Assembly: GCF_012985465.1 (NCBI RefSeq)
Contig: NZ_JAAQWN010000010.1
Coordinates: forward strand, 62,001-126,000
Direction: 5' to 3'
Length of the DNA: 64,000 nt
Origin: Pseudomonas sp. WS 5079
GTDB taxonomy: Bacteria; Pseudomonadota; Gammaproteobacteria; Pseudomonadales; Pseudomonadaceae
How positions within the stretch are numbered: position 1 is the first letter of the stretch; every line of letters begins with the position of its first letter. Positions 43,188-51,470 of the stretch are shown here, piece by piece. The translations under genes and the position numbers were made by a program. The notes under the pieces were generated by a model. That model saw nothing but the letters and a program-made list of their open reading frames with translations, ran no database searches and was not told where the DNA came from.

Positions 43188-44866
43188 TTCAGCATCAGGC
43201 ACCTATCAGCGGTCTCTCACTGTTTGAGCAACAGTACATTGCAACGGCAGGCTACGATAACCAGATAATTTTGTGGAATGCACAAACACGCCAACCCCTG
43301 CAACGCGGCTGGCATGACCATTTGGCCAACTACTGTGATTTTTCCCCTGACGGCAGCCTGTTGGTGACGGCGAGCAGTGATGGTTCGACCCGGCTTTGGA
43401 GCGTGCCTGAGTTTAAATTGCAATGTGTCATGACCAGCCACAGTGATGACGTCATGCAGGCCAAATTTTCTCCCGATGGTGAGAAAATCGCCAGTTGCTC
43501 TTACGACAGTAGTTTGTCGGTGCATCACAAAGATGGAAGTTTCATCTGCAAGATGCAAGGGCATAGTGGCCTGGTAGAGAGCTTCGATTGGACAGCCGAC
43601 AGCCTGCAACTTTTGTCCTGCGGCACCGATGGGACCATTCGTGCCTGGGACGCGGCCACCGGGGAGTGCCTGGCGATCAAGGAGACGGAAGGCCACGATA
43701 TGGACGCCTTGGTGACGCTCTCGGCGGGGGTCTTTATCGTTGGCAATAATGACGGTGAACTTCAGGTCATCAATGGCAATACGGTTGTAAATACCTATAA
43801 GGGGCATCGCTCCAGCGTCAAGAAGCTGGTGAAGTCAAAGTTCGACAATAGTCTGCTGAGCCTGGGGTATGACGGGATCGCGGTGCTGTGGTCGATCGAG
43901 GGGCAGACTCTGGTGGAGTGGAAACGTTCTGAGTATCCGAAGGAGATCTGGGCGCGCTCGGCGGAGTTTCAAAGACGCGACAAAATCTATTTCGCGACGT
44001 TTGGTTCTACGTTCGCCATTTGGGATATCGCCCGCAACCATTGGGACCTTGAGGGCTTTGTCCCTTCGGCCAGCTTGAACTCGGTGCATGCGGCAGAAGG
44101 CGTTATCTACAGTATTGGCGATGCGGGTCTGTTGAAGGCCGATGGCAAAGATATGGGCGGGCCACAATCGCTGTGCAATTTTGTGGTGAAGACCGGACCG
44201 GTCCTGGTATGTGGCGGACAGACCGGACAAGTGTTTGATGTCCTGAAAAACCGTGTGGTTTATGCCCATCACGCCCCTCTCAACTGCGGGGTGAACTTTA
44301 AGTTGGATGGCGAGCAGCGCCTGGCGGTGGGGAGTTATTCCGGCGATATCATCATCTTCAAGGTTAACGATCGGCACTTGGAGTTTGTGTCCTGCCACAA
44401 GATTCATGAAAACGCGATCAAGGGCATCTCGTTGCATGGCAACTGCCTTTATACCGGGTGCGCCGATGGTGAAATCGGCGTAACCGATATCCGCTCTTAT
44501 GAAGTGATCAACAAGATCACGCATGCCCATGAGGGCATATTGAATGACCTCTGTTCCTATGCAAGCGGTGTTGCCACGGTGTCCCGGGATCTGACCCTGA
44601 AGTTATGGGGTGAGCCGAGGGCGGCGATTCCCAGCCGTCACACTCACTCCATCAAGTGCATCGCGTCGAACGACGACGGCAATTTTATCGCCACTGGCAG
44701 TTATGGAGGCACCGTCGATATTTACGACTGCACGGCCCGGGAGTGGTTGGGCAATGTGCGAAAAGTCAGTGCGGCAGGTATTTCCTCCCTCACCTGGGAC
44801 GACGAAAAACAGCGTTTCCTGGCGTCGTCCTATGACGGGCGTATTTATGCCGTCGAGCTTGGCTGA
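43184..44866 (+). CDS. WD40-repeat protein (ToxC-like)
   Basis: 560 residues with at least ten WD-type blades ending in motifs such as DNQIILWNAQ, DGSTRLWSV, DGTIRAWDAATG, DGIAVLWSIEG, DLTLKLWGEP, GGTVDIYDC and DGRIYAVEL. The number fits one to two beta-propellers. No catalytic motif or signal peptide is visible. ToxC of Burkholderia is a WD-repeat protein of unclear role in building the triazine ring; a scaffold or unconventional enzyme function is possible. It overlaps the GTP cyclohydrolase gene by 4 bp, so their products are probably made together. Confidence 0.85.
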   Translation: MIQHQAPISGLSLFEQQYIATAGYDNQIILWNAQTRQPLQRGWHDHLANYCDFSPDGSLLVTASSDGSTRLWSVPEFKLQCVMTSHSDDVMQAKFSPDGEKIASCSYDSSLSVHHKDGSFICKMQGHSGLVESFDWTADSLQLLSCGTDGTIRAWDAATGECLAIKETEGHDMDALVTLSAGVFIVGNNDGELQVINGNTVVNTYKGHRSSVKKLVKSKFDNSLLSLGYDGIAVLWSIEGQTLVEWKRSEYPKEIWARSAEFQRRDKIYFATFGSTFAIWDIARNHWDLEGFVPSASLNSVHAAEGVIYSIGDAGLLKADGKDMGGPQSLCNFVVKTGPVLVCGGQTGQVFDVLKNRVVYAHHAPLNCGVNFKLDGEQRLAVGSYSGDIIIFKVNDRHLEFVSCHKIHENAIKGISLHGNCLYTGCADGEIGVTDIRSYEVINKITHAHEGILNDLCSYASGVATVSRDLTLKLWGEPRAAIPSRHTHSIKCIASNDDGNFIATGSYGGTVDIYDCTAREWLGNVRKVSAAGISSLTWDDEKQRFLASSYDGRIYAVELG

Positions 44867-44895
44867 CCTTTAATTTTCAGCGTGGACTTATAACA

Positions 44896-45900
44896 ATGAA
44901 TGCACGAGAAAAAGTAGTTGTGGCAGAGAAATGTACGGTCACATCACCGCTCGATCCCTGTGAACAACCTGTTGTCTATCAACCTCAAACCGGGTTGCTT
45001 GAAACGTTGGAGCGGATGAACCGTTTCCGGGAAACGCCAGAAGCCGCAGCATTACTGCGCAGTTTCGAGGAGTCGACCGACTTGTCCCGGCGTTTGCAAT
45101 TGGGCACGGAGTTGGCGATCAAGGGCGATCCCCGGATCATCGCGGGCGCGCTGAATAATCTGGTGTCCATTCCTGCGGGCGAGGCACATATTGGTATCGA
45201 TGAGTCGAAAATCGATGCAGTCGTGCGTGAATATGCCGATGTGGGGGTTATTCGCGACTGGATTCTCAAGGAAGTACCTCGGCATACGGTGTCCCTGGCG
45301 GGCTTCAATATTTCGAAGTATCCGGTGACCAACCTGGAGTACCTGGCGTTTTTACGGGATTGCCCCAACGCTGAGGTGCCGACGTCCTGGCCTTTGCGGG
45401 CGTTTCCTCTGCACTACGCCAACCATCCGGTGTACTCGGTGAGTGCGGGCGCGGCGGATGCGTTCTGCGCCTGGCTTTCGGCCAGGACCGGCAGGACCGT
45501 GCGCTTGCCTGACGAGGCGCAATGGGAATACGCCGCCGGTGCCGGCGAGTTTGAGTACCCATGGGGCAACGAGGCCAGGACCGAAAACGCCAATACCGCC
45601 GAGCTTGGCCTGTTATCCACGACGCCGGTCGGTGTTTTCCCACAGGGCGCATCGCCGTTCGGCCTAATGGACATGGGCGGGAACGTCGAGGAATACACAT
45701 CGAATGATTACGACGCGTATCCCAATGGTCCTTTTGTCATGGACGACTTGATTTCCGAGAGCCGGCCGACCTATCGAATCACCCGGGGCGGTTGTTTTGG
45801 CCGTTTTGCCGATCTATGCCGGGTTTCCCGGCGGCACGGGTTGAGCATTACCCCCTATGCCTCGTTGTATGCCGTGGGTTTTCGAGTGGTTGCCGAGTGA
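44896..45900 (+). CDS. Formylglycine-generating-enzyme-like protein (ToxD-like)
   Basis: 334 residues. After a ~90-residue N-terminal helical part comes an FGE-sulfatase (SUMF1) domain: SIPAGEAHIGIDESK, HTVSLAGFNISKYPVTNLEY, RLPDEAQWEYAAG, YPWGNEA and GNVEEYTSNDY. Near the end TRGGCFGRFADLCRVSRRHG holds two Cys around the region where true FGE has its copper-binding Cys pair, though spacing differs. The FGE fold also serves EgtB-type sulfoxide synthases, but their His motif is absent. I infer an oxygen- or metal-dependent step in triazine formation, not sulfatase activation. Confidence 0.82.
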   Translation: MNAREKVVVAEKCTVTSPLDPCEQPVVYQPQTGLLETLERMNRFRETPEAAALLRSFEESTDLSRRLQLGTELAIKGDPRIIAGALNNLVSIPAGEAHIGIDESKIDAVVREYADVGVIRDWILKEVPRHTVSLAGFNISKYPVTNLEYLAFLRDCPNAEVPTSWPLRAFPLHYANHPVYSVSAGAADAFCAWLSARTGRTVRLPDEAQWEYAAGAGEFEYPWGNEARTENANTAELGLLSTTPVGVFPQGASPFGLMDMGGNVEEYTSNDYDAYPNGPFVMDDLISESRPTYRITRGGCFGRFADLCRVSRRHGLSITPYASLYAVGFRVVAE

Positions 45901-47279
45901 GACTGCGCGCGTTCGGAGCCCAGGACTTGTGGCGGTTGAGCAAAGATATCAACAGCCAGGCCATGCACACCATGTTGTCGTTCAGCGCCCTGATGATCGC
46001 GAATGCCATCGACATGGTGTTCATCGCTCACCTTGGTCATGAGTCTCTGACGGCAGCAAGCCTGGCCAGCCCTTTCATGTGGTTGATGAACACGATTGCC
46101 ATGGGCATTGCCCTGGCGATCAGTGTCCATGTGTCCAAAGGGCAGGAAAGGGCCGAGGGCAATACCGTTATCGATGTGTTGCTGCCTGGCCTGCTGATGG
46201 GTGCAGTGGTCTATGGGGTCGTGCTATTGGGCGCAGGCCTGAACCTTGAGGCGGTGCTTGGAGCGATGGGGGCAGCGCAATCCATTTATGAGCAAAGCGA
46301 AGGCTATTTAAATACTTGGCTGTACGGCTTCATCATTACCCTCACGTTTGCCATTTCCACGGCATACCTGCGTGGTCTGTCATTGTTCAAAACCCAGGCC
46401 ATCGTGGTTGCGGTGGTTTGCCTGATGAACATTGTGCTCGATCCACTGCTGATGTTTGGCGTGGGTGGTTTCGACGGATTTGGCCTGGTCGGCTCGGTGT
46501 ATGCCGCCTGGCTGGCACAGGCCTTCGGGGCACTTGTATGCATTTACTTTGGCGTCAGGAAAACCCGTGCCACCGGTCCCCGCAATCTGGGGGTGGGCAA
46601 GATAATCAAGGCCGCCGCGAACATTTCCCGATTGGCCTGGGTGACCAGTTCCACCGCAACCTTCTGGCCCATTTCTGGAATCGTGGCCACTTATCTGATC
46701 TCTAAACTGGGAGACGCGGAAGTTGCAACCATGGGGGTTATTTCAAAACTGCAACCCTTGATCATGATTCCCGTGTGGGGGCTGTCAGCGGTCACCACCG
46801 TGCTGCTGAGCAAGGCATTCGTTCAACAGCAGCAGGGCCAGGTAGGGATGATTTTCAAGTCCGGCTATGGACTGGTCCTGGTGTGGCAAACCGTCGTGGC
46901 ATTGCCGTTCATTGTATTTGCCCTGCCGGTGGCGCGTTTCATGTTGGGTGGATATGAAGATGCACTGCCCTTTGTAGTGACGTACTTGATGATCATCCCG
47001 ATCACGGTATTCGGCAGAGGCATGCTGTACCTGGCCGTTCATGGGTTGCCAGCGATTGAAAGAGCCAGGACCGCCATGGCGATTGATGCGGTGTATGTCC
47101 TGTTGCTTCACACCGGCTGTTATTGGGTGGGTTATCTGTTTAACGATTTCAATCTGGCCCTGCTGATGTTGTTGGCGTTGAATCTGCTGGGAGGCGTGCT
47201 GGCTGTCTGGGTGGCTAGAGGCGCCCGGCGCTCCCTGCCCATGCCGAAAACGCAGCACCGGCCGATGGAAACTATTTGA
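45897..47279 (+). CDS. MATE-family efflux transporter
   Basis: 460 residues from GTG 45897 that overlaps the preceding stop (GTGA); a longer frame to 45792 would overlap the FGE-like gene. About 12 hydrophobic segments in two halves, with family marks such as IANAIDMVFIAHLGHESLTA, TAYLRGLSLFKTQ and VCLMNIVLDPLLMFGVGG. It probably exports the cluster product and confers self-protection, taking the place of the ToxFGHI pump found with toxoflavin genes in Burkholderia. Confidence 0.92.
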   Translation: MRLRAFGAQDLWRLSKDINSQAMHTMLSFSALMIANAIDMVFIAHLGHESLTAASLASPFMWLMNTIAMGIALAISVHVSKGQERAEGNTVIDVLLPGLLMGAVVYGVVLLGAGLNLEAVLGAMGAAQSIYEQSEGYLNTWLYGFIITLTFAISTAYLRGLSLFKTQAIVVAVVCLMNIVLDPLLMFGVGGFDGFGLVGSVYAAWLAQAFGALVCIYFGVRKTRATGPRNLGVGKIIKAAANISRLAWVTSSTATFWPISGIVATYLISKLGDAEVATMGVISKLQPLIMIPVWGLSAVTTVLLSKAFVQQQQGQVGMIFKSGYGLVLVWQTVVALPFIVFALPVARFMLGGYEDALPFVVTYLMIIPITVFGRGMLYLAVHGLPAIERARTAMAIDAVYVLLLHTGCYWVGYLFNDFNLALLMLLALNLLGGVLAVWVARGARRSLPMPKTQHRPMETI

Positions 47280-47300
47280 TATTTACCGACGGGTGCGACT

Positions 47301-47849
47301 ATGGAAGTGCTGATTATCGCTGGTAGCCCAAGAATGGATTCGCAAAGTTCGAGGGTTAGTAGAATCCTGGAAGATTATTTACGTGACTATTCAGTATTTA
47401 CACCGACAGTCCTGAATTTGGCAACACAGCCCATCGGCCCTGAGAGTGATGAACTTGCAAGCAGGGCCGAGGCCTTCATTGTTATCGCGCCGGAGCACTC
47501 AGGCATGGCTCCGCCGGTACTCAAGGAGTTTTTTGTTTCCAGCGAGTACCCGGTGCTGGCGCACAAACCGGCATTGATTGTTTCGATTTCCAGCGGCATG
47601 GGGGGGAGTTACCCCGTCCTGGATCTACGTGCCACTACTTATAAAAATACAAAAATCTGCTACATGCCGGATCACCTGATTATTCGTGAAGTGCATAACT
47701 TTGGGGCGGATATGAGCAGCAGTCTTCATCCTGGTCTGGGGCGGCGTATCAGCGCCTGCGTGCAAATGCTGGAGTTGTACGCGCGCCAACTTTCGGTTGT
47801 TCGTGCTGCCCTGTTGGGGGTTGGTGCGGCGATCAGCTACGGCATGTAA
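47301..47849 (+). CDS. NADPH-dependent FMN reductase-like flavoprotein
   Basis: 182 residues, flavodoxin-like fold. The start MEVLIIAGSPRMDSQSSRVS is the FMN phosphate-binding loop; VIAPEHSGMAPPVLKEFFV and VSISSGMGGSYPVLDLR are the usual second and third flavin contacts. Such proteins reduce flavins, quinones or azo/N-N bonds. In this cluster it may supply reduced flavin or reduce the azapteridine ring itself. The canonical tox set I know does not include it. Confidence 0.85.
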   Translation: MEVLIIAGSPRMDSQSSRVSRILEDYLRDYSVFTPTVLNLATQPIGPESDELASRAEAFIVIAPEHSGMAPPVLKEFFVSSEYPVLAHKPALIVSISSGMGGSYPVLDLRATTYKNTKICYMPDHLIIREVHNFGADMSSSLHPGLGRRISACVQMLELYARQLSVVRAALLGVGAAISYGM

Positions 47850-47870
47850 TCCTTATGGGCTGGATCGACT

Positions 47871-48818
47871 ATGAAACCACAAGAACTTCACCAGTTGGTG
47901 TTCAACTTCAGGGCGGCTCGTGCTGTCATGTTCGCGGTACAGGCAGGCCTTTTTGAAGAGCTTTGCCAGGAAGACCTGACGATTGATGAACTCGTTGCCC
48001 GGCTTGAATTGCATCGTTTGTCTACAACGATCCTCCTGGAAACCCTTGTGCAACTCAACATCCTGAACAAACAAGGCATGCACTACCGCGTTGCGCAGGA
48101 TCTTCGGGCCACGTTGCGCCGGGATACCGCGGGGTCGATCGCCAACTTGCTATTGCTGGACGCCAACCATTGGTCGAACTGGTCGGTGGCGGAGGACTTC
48201 TTCCGTCCGGGGCAGGCCACGTCGTTTGCCTATGACCGGCAGAGCAATTTTGCGGTGGCCATGCAACAGGGCGTCGGCGAGATGAATGTGCGTTTGGCCC
48301 AAGTGCTGCTAGCCCATGCCCCTCGGCATATCGTGGATGTGGGGAGCGGACCGGGATTGTTGATTGAACAGGTGTTGGGAACGGCGACTGATCTTAAGTA
48401 CACGCTGGTGGATTTTGCGAGAACCCTGGACATAGCCAGGGGGAACCTGAGTGCTTATAAACAGTTTGATGTGAACTTCCTACCCCATGACATCGTGCTC
48501 GGGAAGTTGCCGATAGAGGCCGATTGTATTGTTATTTCGCGACTGTTGATGGGCTTTGACGAAACCGAGGCGAAGCAGATTCTGGGGAATATCTGTCATG
48601 GCCTGGTACACAACGGTGTGCTGGTAATCAATGAGTTCGATACCGATACGAAAGTAGGCGCATTGATGTCGTTGGATATGCTGGTTAATTGTGGGGCGAG
48701 AGTCTATGGCCGGGATCAACTTGCGAAACTCCTGGATGAGTTGGGCTTCGAGATAGTTTCAGAGCAAGCCACTACGGTCTTCACTCGCGCGTTGTCTGCC
48801 AAAAGGAAAGGGATATGA
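47871..48818 (+). CDS. SAM-dependent methyltransferase with winged-helix dimerisation domain
   Basis: 315 residues. N-terminal ~90 residues form a winged-helix dimerisation domain (AVQAGLFEELCQEDLTIDEL), as in plant/actinobacterial O-methyltransferases and related N-methyltransferases. The C-terminal Rossmann domain has motif I HIVDVGSGPGLLIEQVL and GVLVINEFDTD. It differs from the smaller ToxA-type methyltransferase, yet methylation of the azapteridine nitrogen or oxygen is the obvious role. Its stop overlaps the LicD start by 4 bp. Confidence 0.85.
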   Translation: MKPQELHQLVFNFRAARAVMFAVQAGLFEELCQEDLTIDELVARLELHRLSTTILLETLVQLNILNKQGMHYRVAQDLRATLRRDTAGSIANLLLLDANHWSNWSVAEDFFRPGQATSFAYDRQSNFAVAMQQGVGEMNVRLAQVLLAHAPRHIVDVGSGPGLLIEQVLGTATDLKYTLVDFARTLDIARGNLSAYKQFDVNFLPHDIVLGKLPIEADCIVISRLLMGFDETEAKQILGNICHGLVHNGVLVINEFDTDTKVGALMSLDMLVNCGARVYGRDQLAKLLDELGFEIVSEQATTVFTRALSAKRKGI

Positions 48819-49471
48819 GTCAAGAAAAACTTGGAAAGACCCCCCAGGTGTTTGTCGATCAGCTCTACGATGGACTTGAAGTGATTAATGACATTTTTAC
48901 CGCCAATGGGCTCGAGTATTGCCTGGCGGCGGGTACTTTGCTGGGGGGCGTGCGTCATACCGGTTTGATTCCTTGGGACGACGATGCTGATCTCTATATT
49001 CTCGAGGCCGATATCGAAAAGTTTTTTTCTTTGGAGCAGCAATTTGCCGAACGGGGTTATCGCCTCAGTCAACAGCCTTGGGAACTATGGGGCGGTTATA
49101 AGGTGTTCTCGACAGCGGGCATTTCCATGCCGGAAGAGAACAATCGCGATTACTTATATCCCTCTGTGGACATCTTTCCGTTGTCCGAACAGGACGGGTA
49201 TCTTCGCTATACCAGTCACCTGGCATTGGCTAATTGGCCCCGCGAGTATCTGACAGTGGAGGATTGGCATTCCCGAGGCGCTATGCGTTTTGGGCATCTC
49301 GATTTACCGGCTCCTGACGCATTGGCCTCCAGGCGCTATCTGGAGCGTGCGTACGGTAACGAATGGAGTAGCCATGCAGCCAAGGGGTTTGACCATCGGT
49401 ATGAAGTTGATCTGGATACCGAGAAAGTGACCCTGAGTGACTTTCGGTGTGCGGTAAAAACCCGAGCCTGA
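48815..49471 (+). CDS. LicD-family nucleotidyl/phosphocholine-type transferase
   Basis: 218 residues, short for the family. The LicD core is clear: GLEYCLAAGTLLGGVRHTG followed by LIPWDDDADLYI with the metal-binding acidic residues, then YPSVDIFPLSE. LicD proteins move phosphocholine, phosphoethanolamine or related groups from a CDP-carrier to a sugar or glycerol. Finding one inside a small-molecule cluster is unusual. The next gene contains a matching nucleotidyltransferase domain, so they probably act together on an intermediate of the pathway. Confidence 0.85.
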   Translation: MSQEKLGKTPQVFVDQLYDGLEVINDIFTANGLEYCLAAGTLLGGVRHTGLIPWDDDADLYILEADIEKFFSLEQQFAERGYRLSQQPWELWGGYKVFSTAGISMPEENNRDYLYPSVDIFPLSEQDGYLRYTSHLALANWPREYLTVEDWHSRGAMRFGHLDLPAPDALASRRYLERAYGNEWSSHAAKGFDHRYEVDLDTEKVTLSDFRCAVKTRA

Positions 49472-49570
49472 ACCCAGGCCGTCCCTGTTGATAGTCCAGC
49501 GTTACAGGGCGCCTTTAGGTAATCAACAGGTTTCGCTACTTCGCTTTTGCTCTGCAACAGGTGAACTGTG

Positions 49571-51463
49571 ATGAAAAAAGCTATTGTCCTTGCCGCAGGC
49601 ATGGGGTCTCGTCTTGGACGAGCCTCTGACTCTACTCCCAAGCCACTGACTGAGGTCAATGGCCTTAGTATCCTGGCTAATGCACTGAATATTCTCGTCG
49701 AGGCGGGTTACCAGGAGGTTGTAGTGGTGATCGGCTACAAGGGTCTGAAGATACGGGCCTTTGTCGCGGCGCTGGAGTTGCCGGTGACCGTGCGATTTAT
49801 CGAAAACGCAGAGTGGGCCACTACCAATAATTTGTATTCGTTGTATCTGGCCTCCCATGAACTGGAAGGCGAGGAGGGGGTCACGTTGCTGGAGGGCGAT
49901 ATTTTCTTTCGCGCCTCGGTAATTACGGCTTTGGACGCACAAAGCGGTCGCGAATGCCTGGCAGTTGTCTCACCACTTACCCCACTGATGGAAGGCACCT
50001 TTGCCGAGGTGGATGCCCATGGACTTATCCGACAGTTTGGTAGCAGCAAAGCTGATGATCATCTGACCGCCGATAGGCCACTCAAAACGGCCAATATCTA
50101 TTACTTGTCAGCCCAATTCTGCAAAAATTATTTGATCGGAGAACTTGAACGGAACGTCAGGAACAACCGGTTGAATGACTATTACGAAGTGACTTTCAAA
50201 ACTGCGTGTACGCAAGGTATGGGGTTCAAGGCAATTGAAGTCGATCCGGGCACCTGGATTGAAATAGATAACTTATATGACCTGCGTATCGCGTCTTATC
50301 AGTTTTCCGAGCATAAGCATGCGTTGCTTTCCAGCCAGCATGGGGGGTATTGGCGCTTCCCTGTGACCGACCACGCCCTCATCTACAACCTGCACTTCCC
50401 GCCTGCGGGGCTGAAGAAGCTGATGGTTGACCGCTTCGCTGACATCGCCCTCAACTATCCTGCCTCGGCGGGTGCGAGCCTGCCGCTATTGTCGGACTTC
50501 CTGGGGGTGCCTACCGAAAACCTGGTGATTGCCAACGGTGTCTCGGAAATCATTCGTCTGATGCCCAGGCTCTTTGGCGGCAATTTGCTGGTGTTCGAAC
50601 CTTCGTTCAATGAATTTGCCAATGCCTTCCCCGTGGAGCGTGTTACGACGATCAGATTGACTGCGCAAAATCAGTTTGCGCTGGATATCGAGCACACGCT
50701 GCGCGTCATTGAGCAACAAAAGCCGAGTGCGATTGTGTTGGTGACGCCGAACAATCCCACGGGCGGGCTTATTCCCAAGGATACGATCCTGGAACTCTAC
50801 CGGCGTACCCGGAATCAGGCGCCCTATCTGATAGTGGACGAGTCATTTCTTGATTTTTCCGGCGATGCACGGGATCAATCGTTGCTCCACGACCTCTTGG
50901 TTTTGCCAAGAATCATCGTACTAAGGAGCATGAGCAAAACCTTCGGTATTGGCGGCCTGAGGCTGGGGTACGCGGCCAGTGCGGACCAGGACTGGTTGGA
51001 CGCTTTGCGTAAGGAACTGCCGATCTGGAACATCAACGGATTTGCCGAGGAGTTCATGCTCAACCTTCCGCAATACCGTAAAGAATATGCGGCCAGTTGC
51101 GCCCAGGTGCGCAGCGAGACGGATGATCTGGTTGCGCAGCTACGTGAAATCGAGGCCCTTGAGGTATTCGCTACGGCCAGCAACTTTGTGTTGTGCCGCT
51201 TGAAACCAGGCTACCCGTCGGCCCCGGAACTGGCTGCGTTGCTGGTTGATGACTTCAGCATCTTCATTAAGGAATGCAGCGGAAAAGTCATGGATGACGC
51301 CGATCGATACTTGCGCATTTCCTCCAGGAATCGTGAGCAGAACGACAGGCTTATTGACGCGTTAAAACACGTATTGTTTCTGGACGACTACACACTGTGC
51401 GTTCGAACTGGCGTCAAACTGACCCGCCCAGCCCTCAGTCAAGATGCAGCGCTCAGCGAGTGA
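49571..51463 (+). CDS. Fused sugar-phosphate-type nucleotidyltransferase and class I PLP enzyme
   Basis: 630 residues from ATG 49571 (AGGTGA upstream). Residues 1-240 are an NTP transferase of the phosphocholine cytidylyltransferase type: KAIVLAAGMGSRLGRASDST then PKPL, LLEGDIFF, and EIDNLYDL. Residues ~250-610 are a fold type I PLP enzyme near HisC/CobD: VLVTPNNPTGG, YLIVDESFLDFSG and the PLP lysine in LRSMSKTFGIGGLRLGYA. CobD-like PLP enzymes include serine- and threonine-phosphate decarboxylases, so formation of CDP-ethanolamine (or CDP-aminopropanol) for the neighbouring LicD is a plausible role. Confidence 0.85.
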   Translation: MKKAIVLAAGMGSRLGRASDSTPKPLTEVNGLSILANALNILVEAGYQEVVVVIGYKGLKIRAFVAALELPVTVRFIENAEWATTNNLYSLYLASHELEGEEGVTLLEGDIFFRASVITALDAQSGRECLAVVSPLTPLMEGTFAEVDAHGLIRQFGSSKADDHLTADRPLKTANIYYLSAQFCKNYLIGELERNVRNNRLNDYYEVTFKTACTQGMGFKAIEVDPGTWIEIDNLYDLRIASYQFSEHKHALLSSQHGGYWRFPVTDHALIYNLHFPPAGLKKLMVDRFADIALNYPASAGASLPLLSDFLGVPTENLVIANGVSEIIRLMPRLFGGNLLVFEPSFNEFANAFPVERVTTIRLTAQNQFALDIEHTLRVIEQQKPSAIVLVTPNNPTGGLIPKDTILELYRRTRNQAPYLIVDESFLDFSGDARDQSLLHDLLVLPRIIVLRSMSKTFGIGGLRLGYAASADQDWLDALRKELPIWNINGFAEEFMLNLPQYRKEYAASCAQVRSETDDLVAQLREIEALEVFATASNFVLCRLKPGYPSAPELAALLVDDFSIFIKECSGKVMDDADRYLRISSRNREQNDRLIDALKHVLFLDDYTLCVRTGVKLTRPALSQDAALSE

Positions 51464-51470
51464 TGACCCT

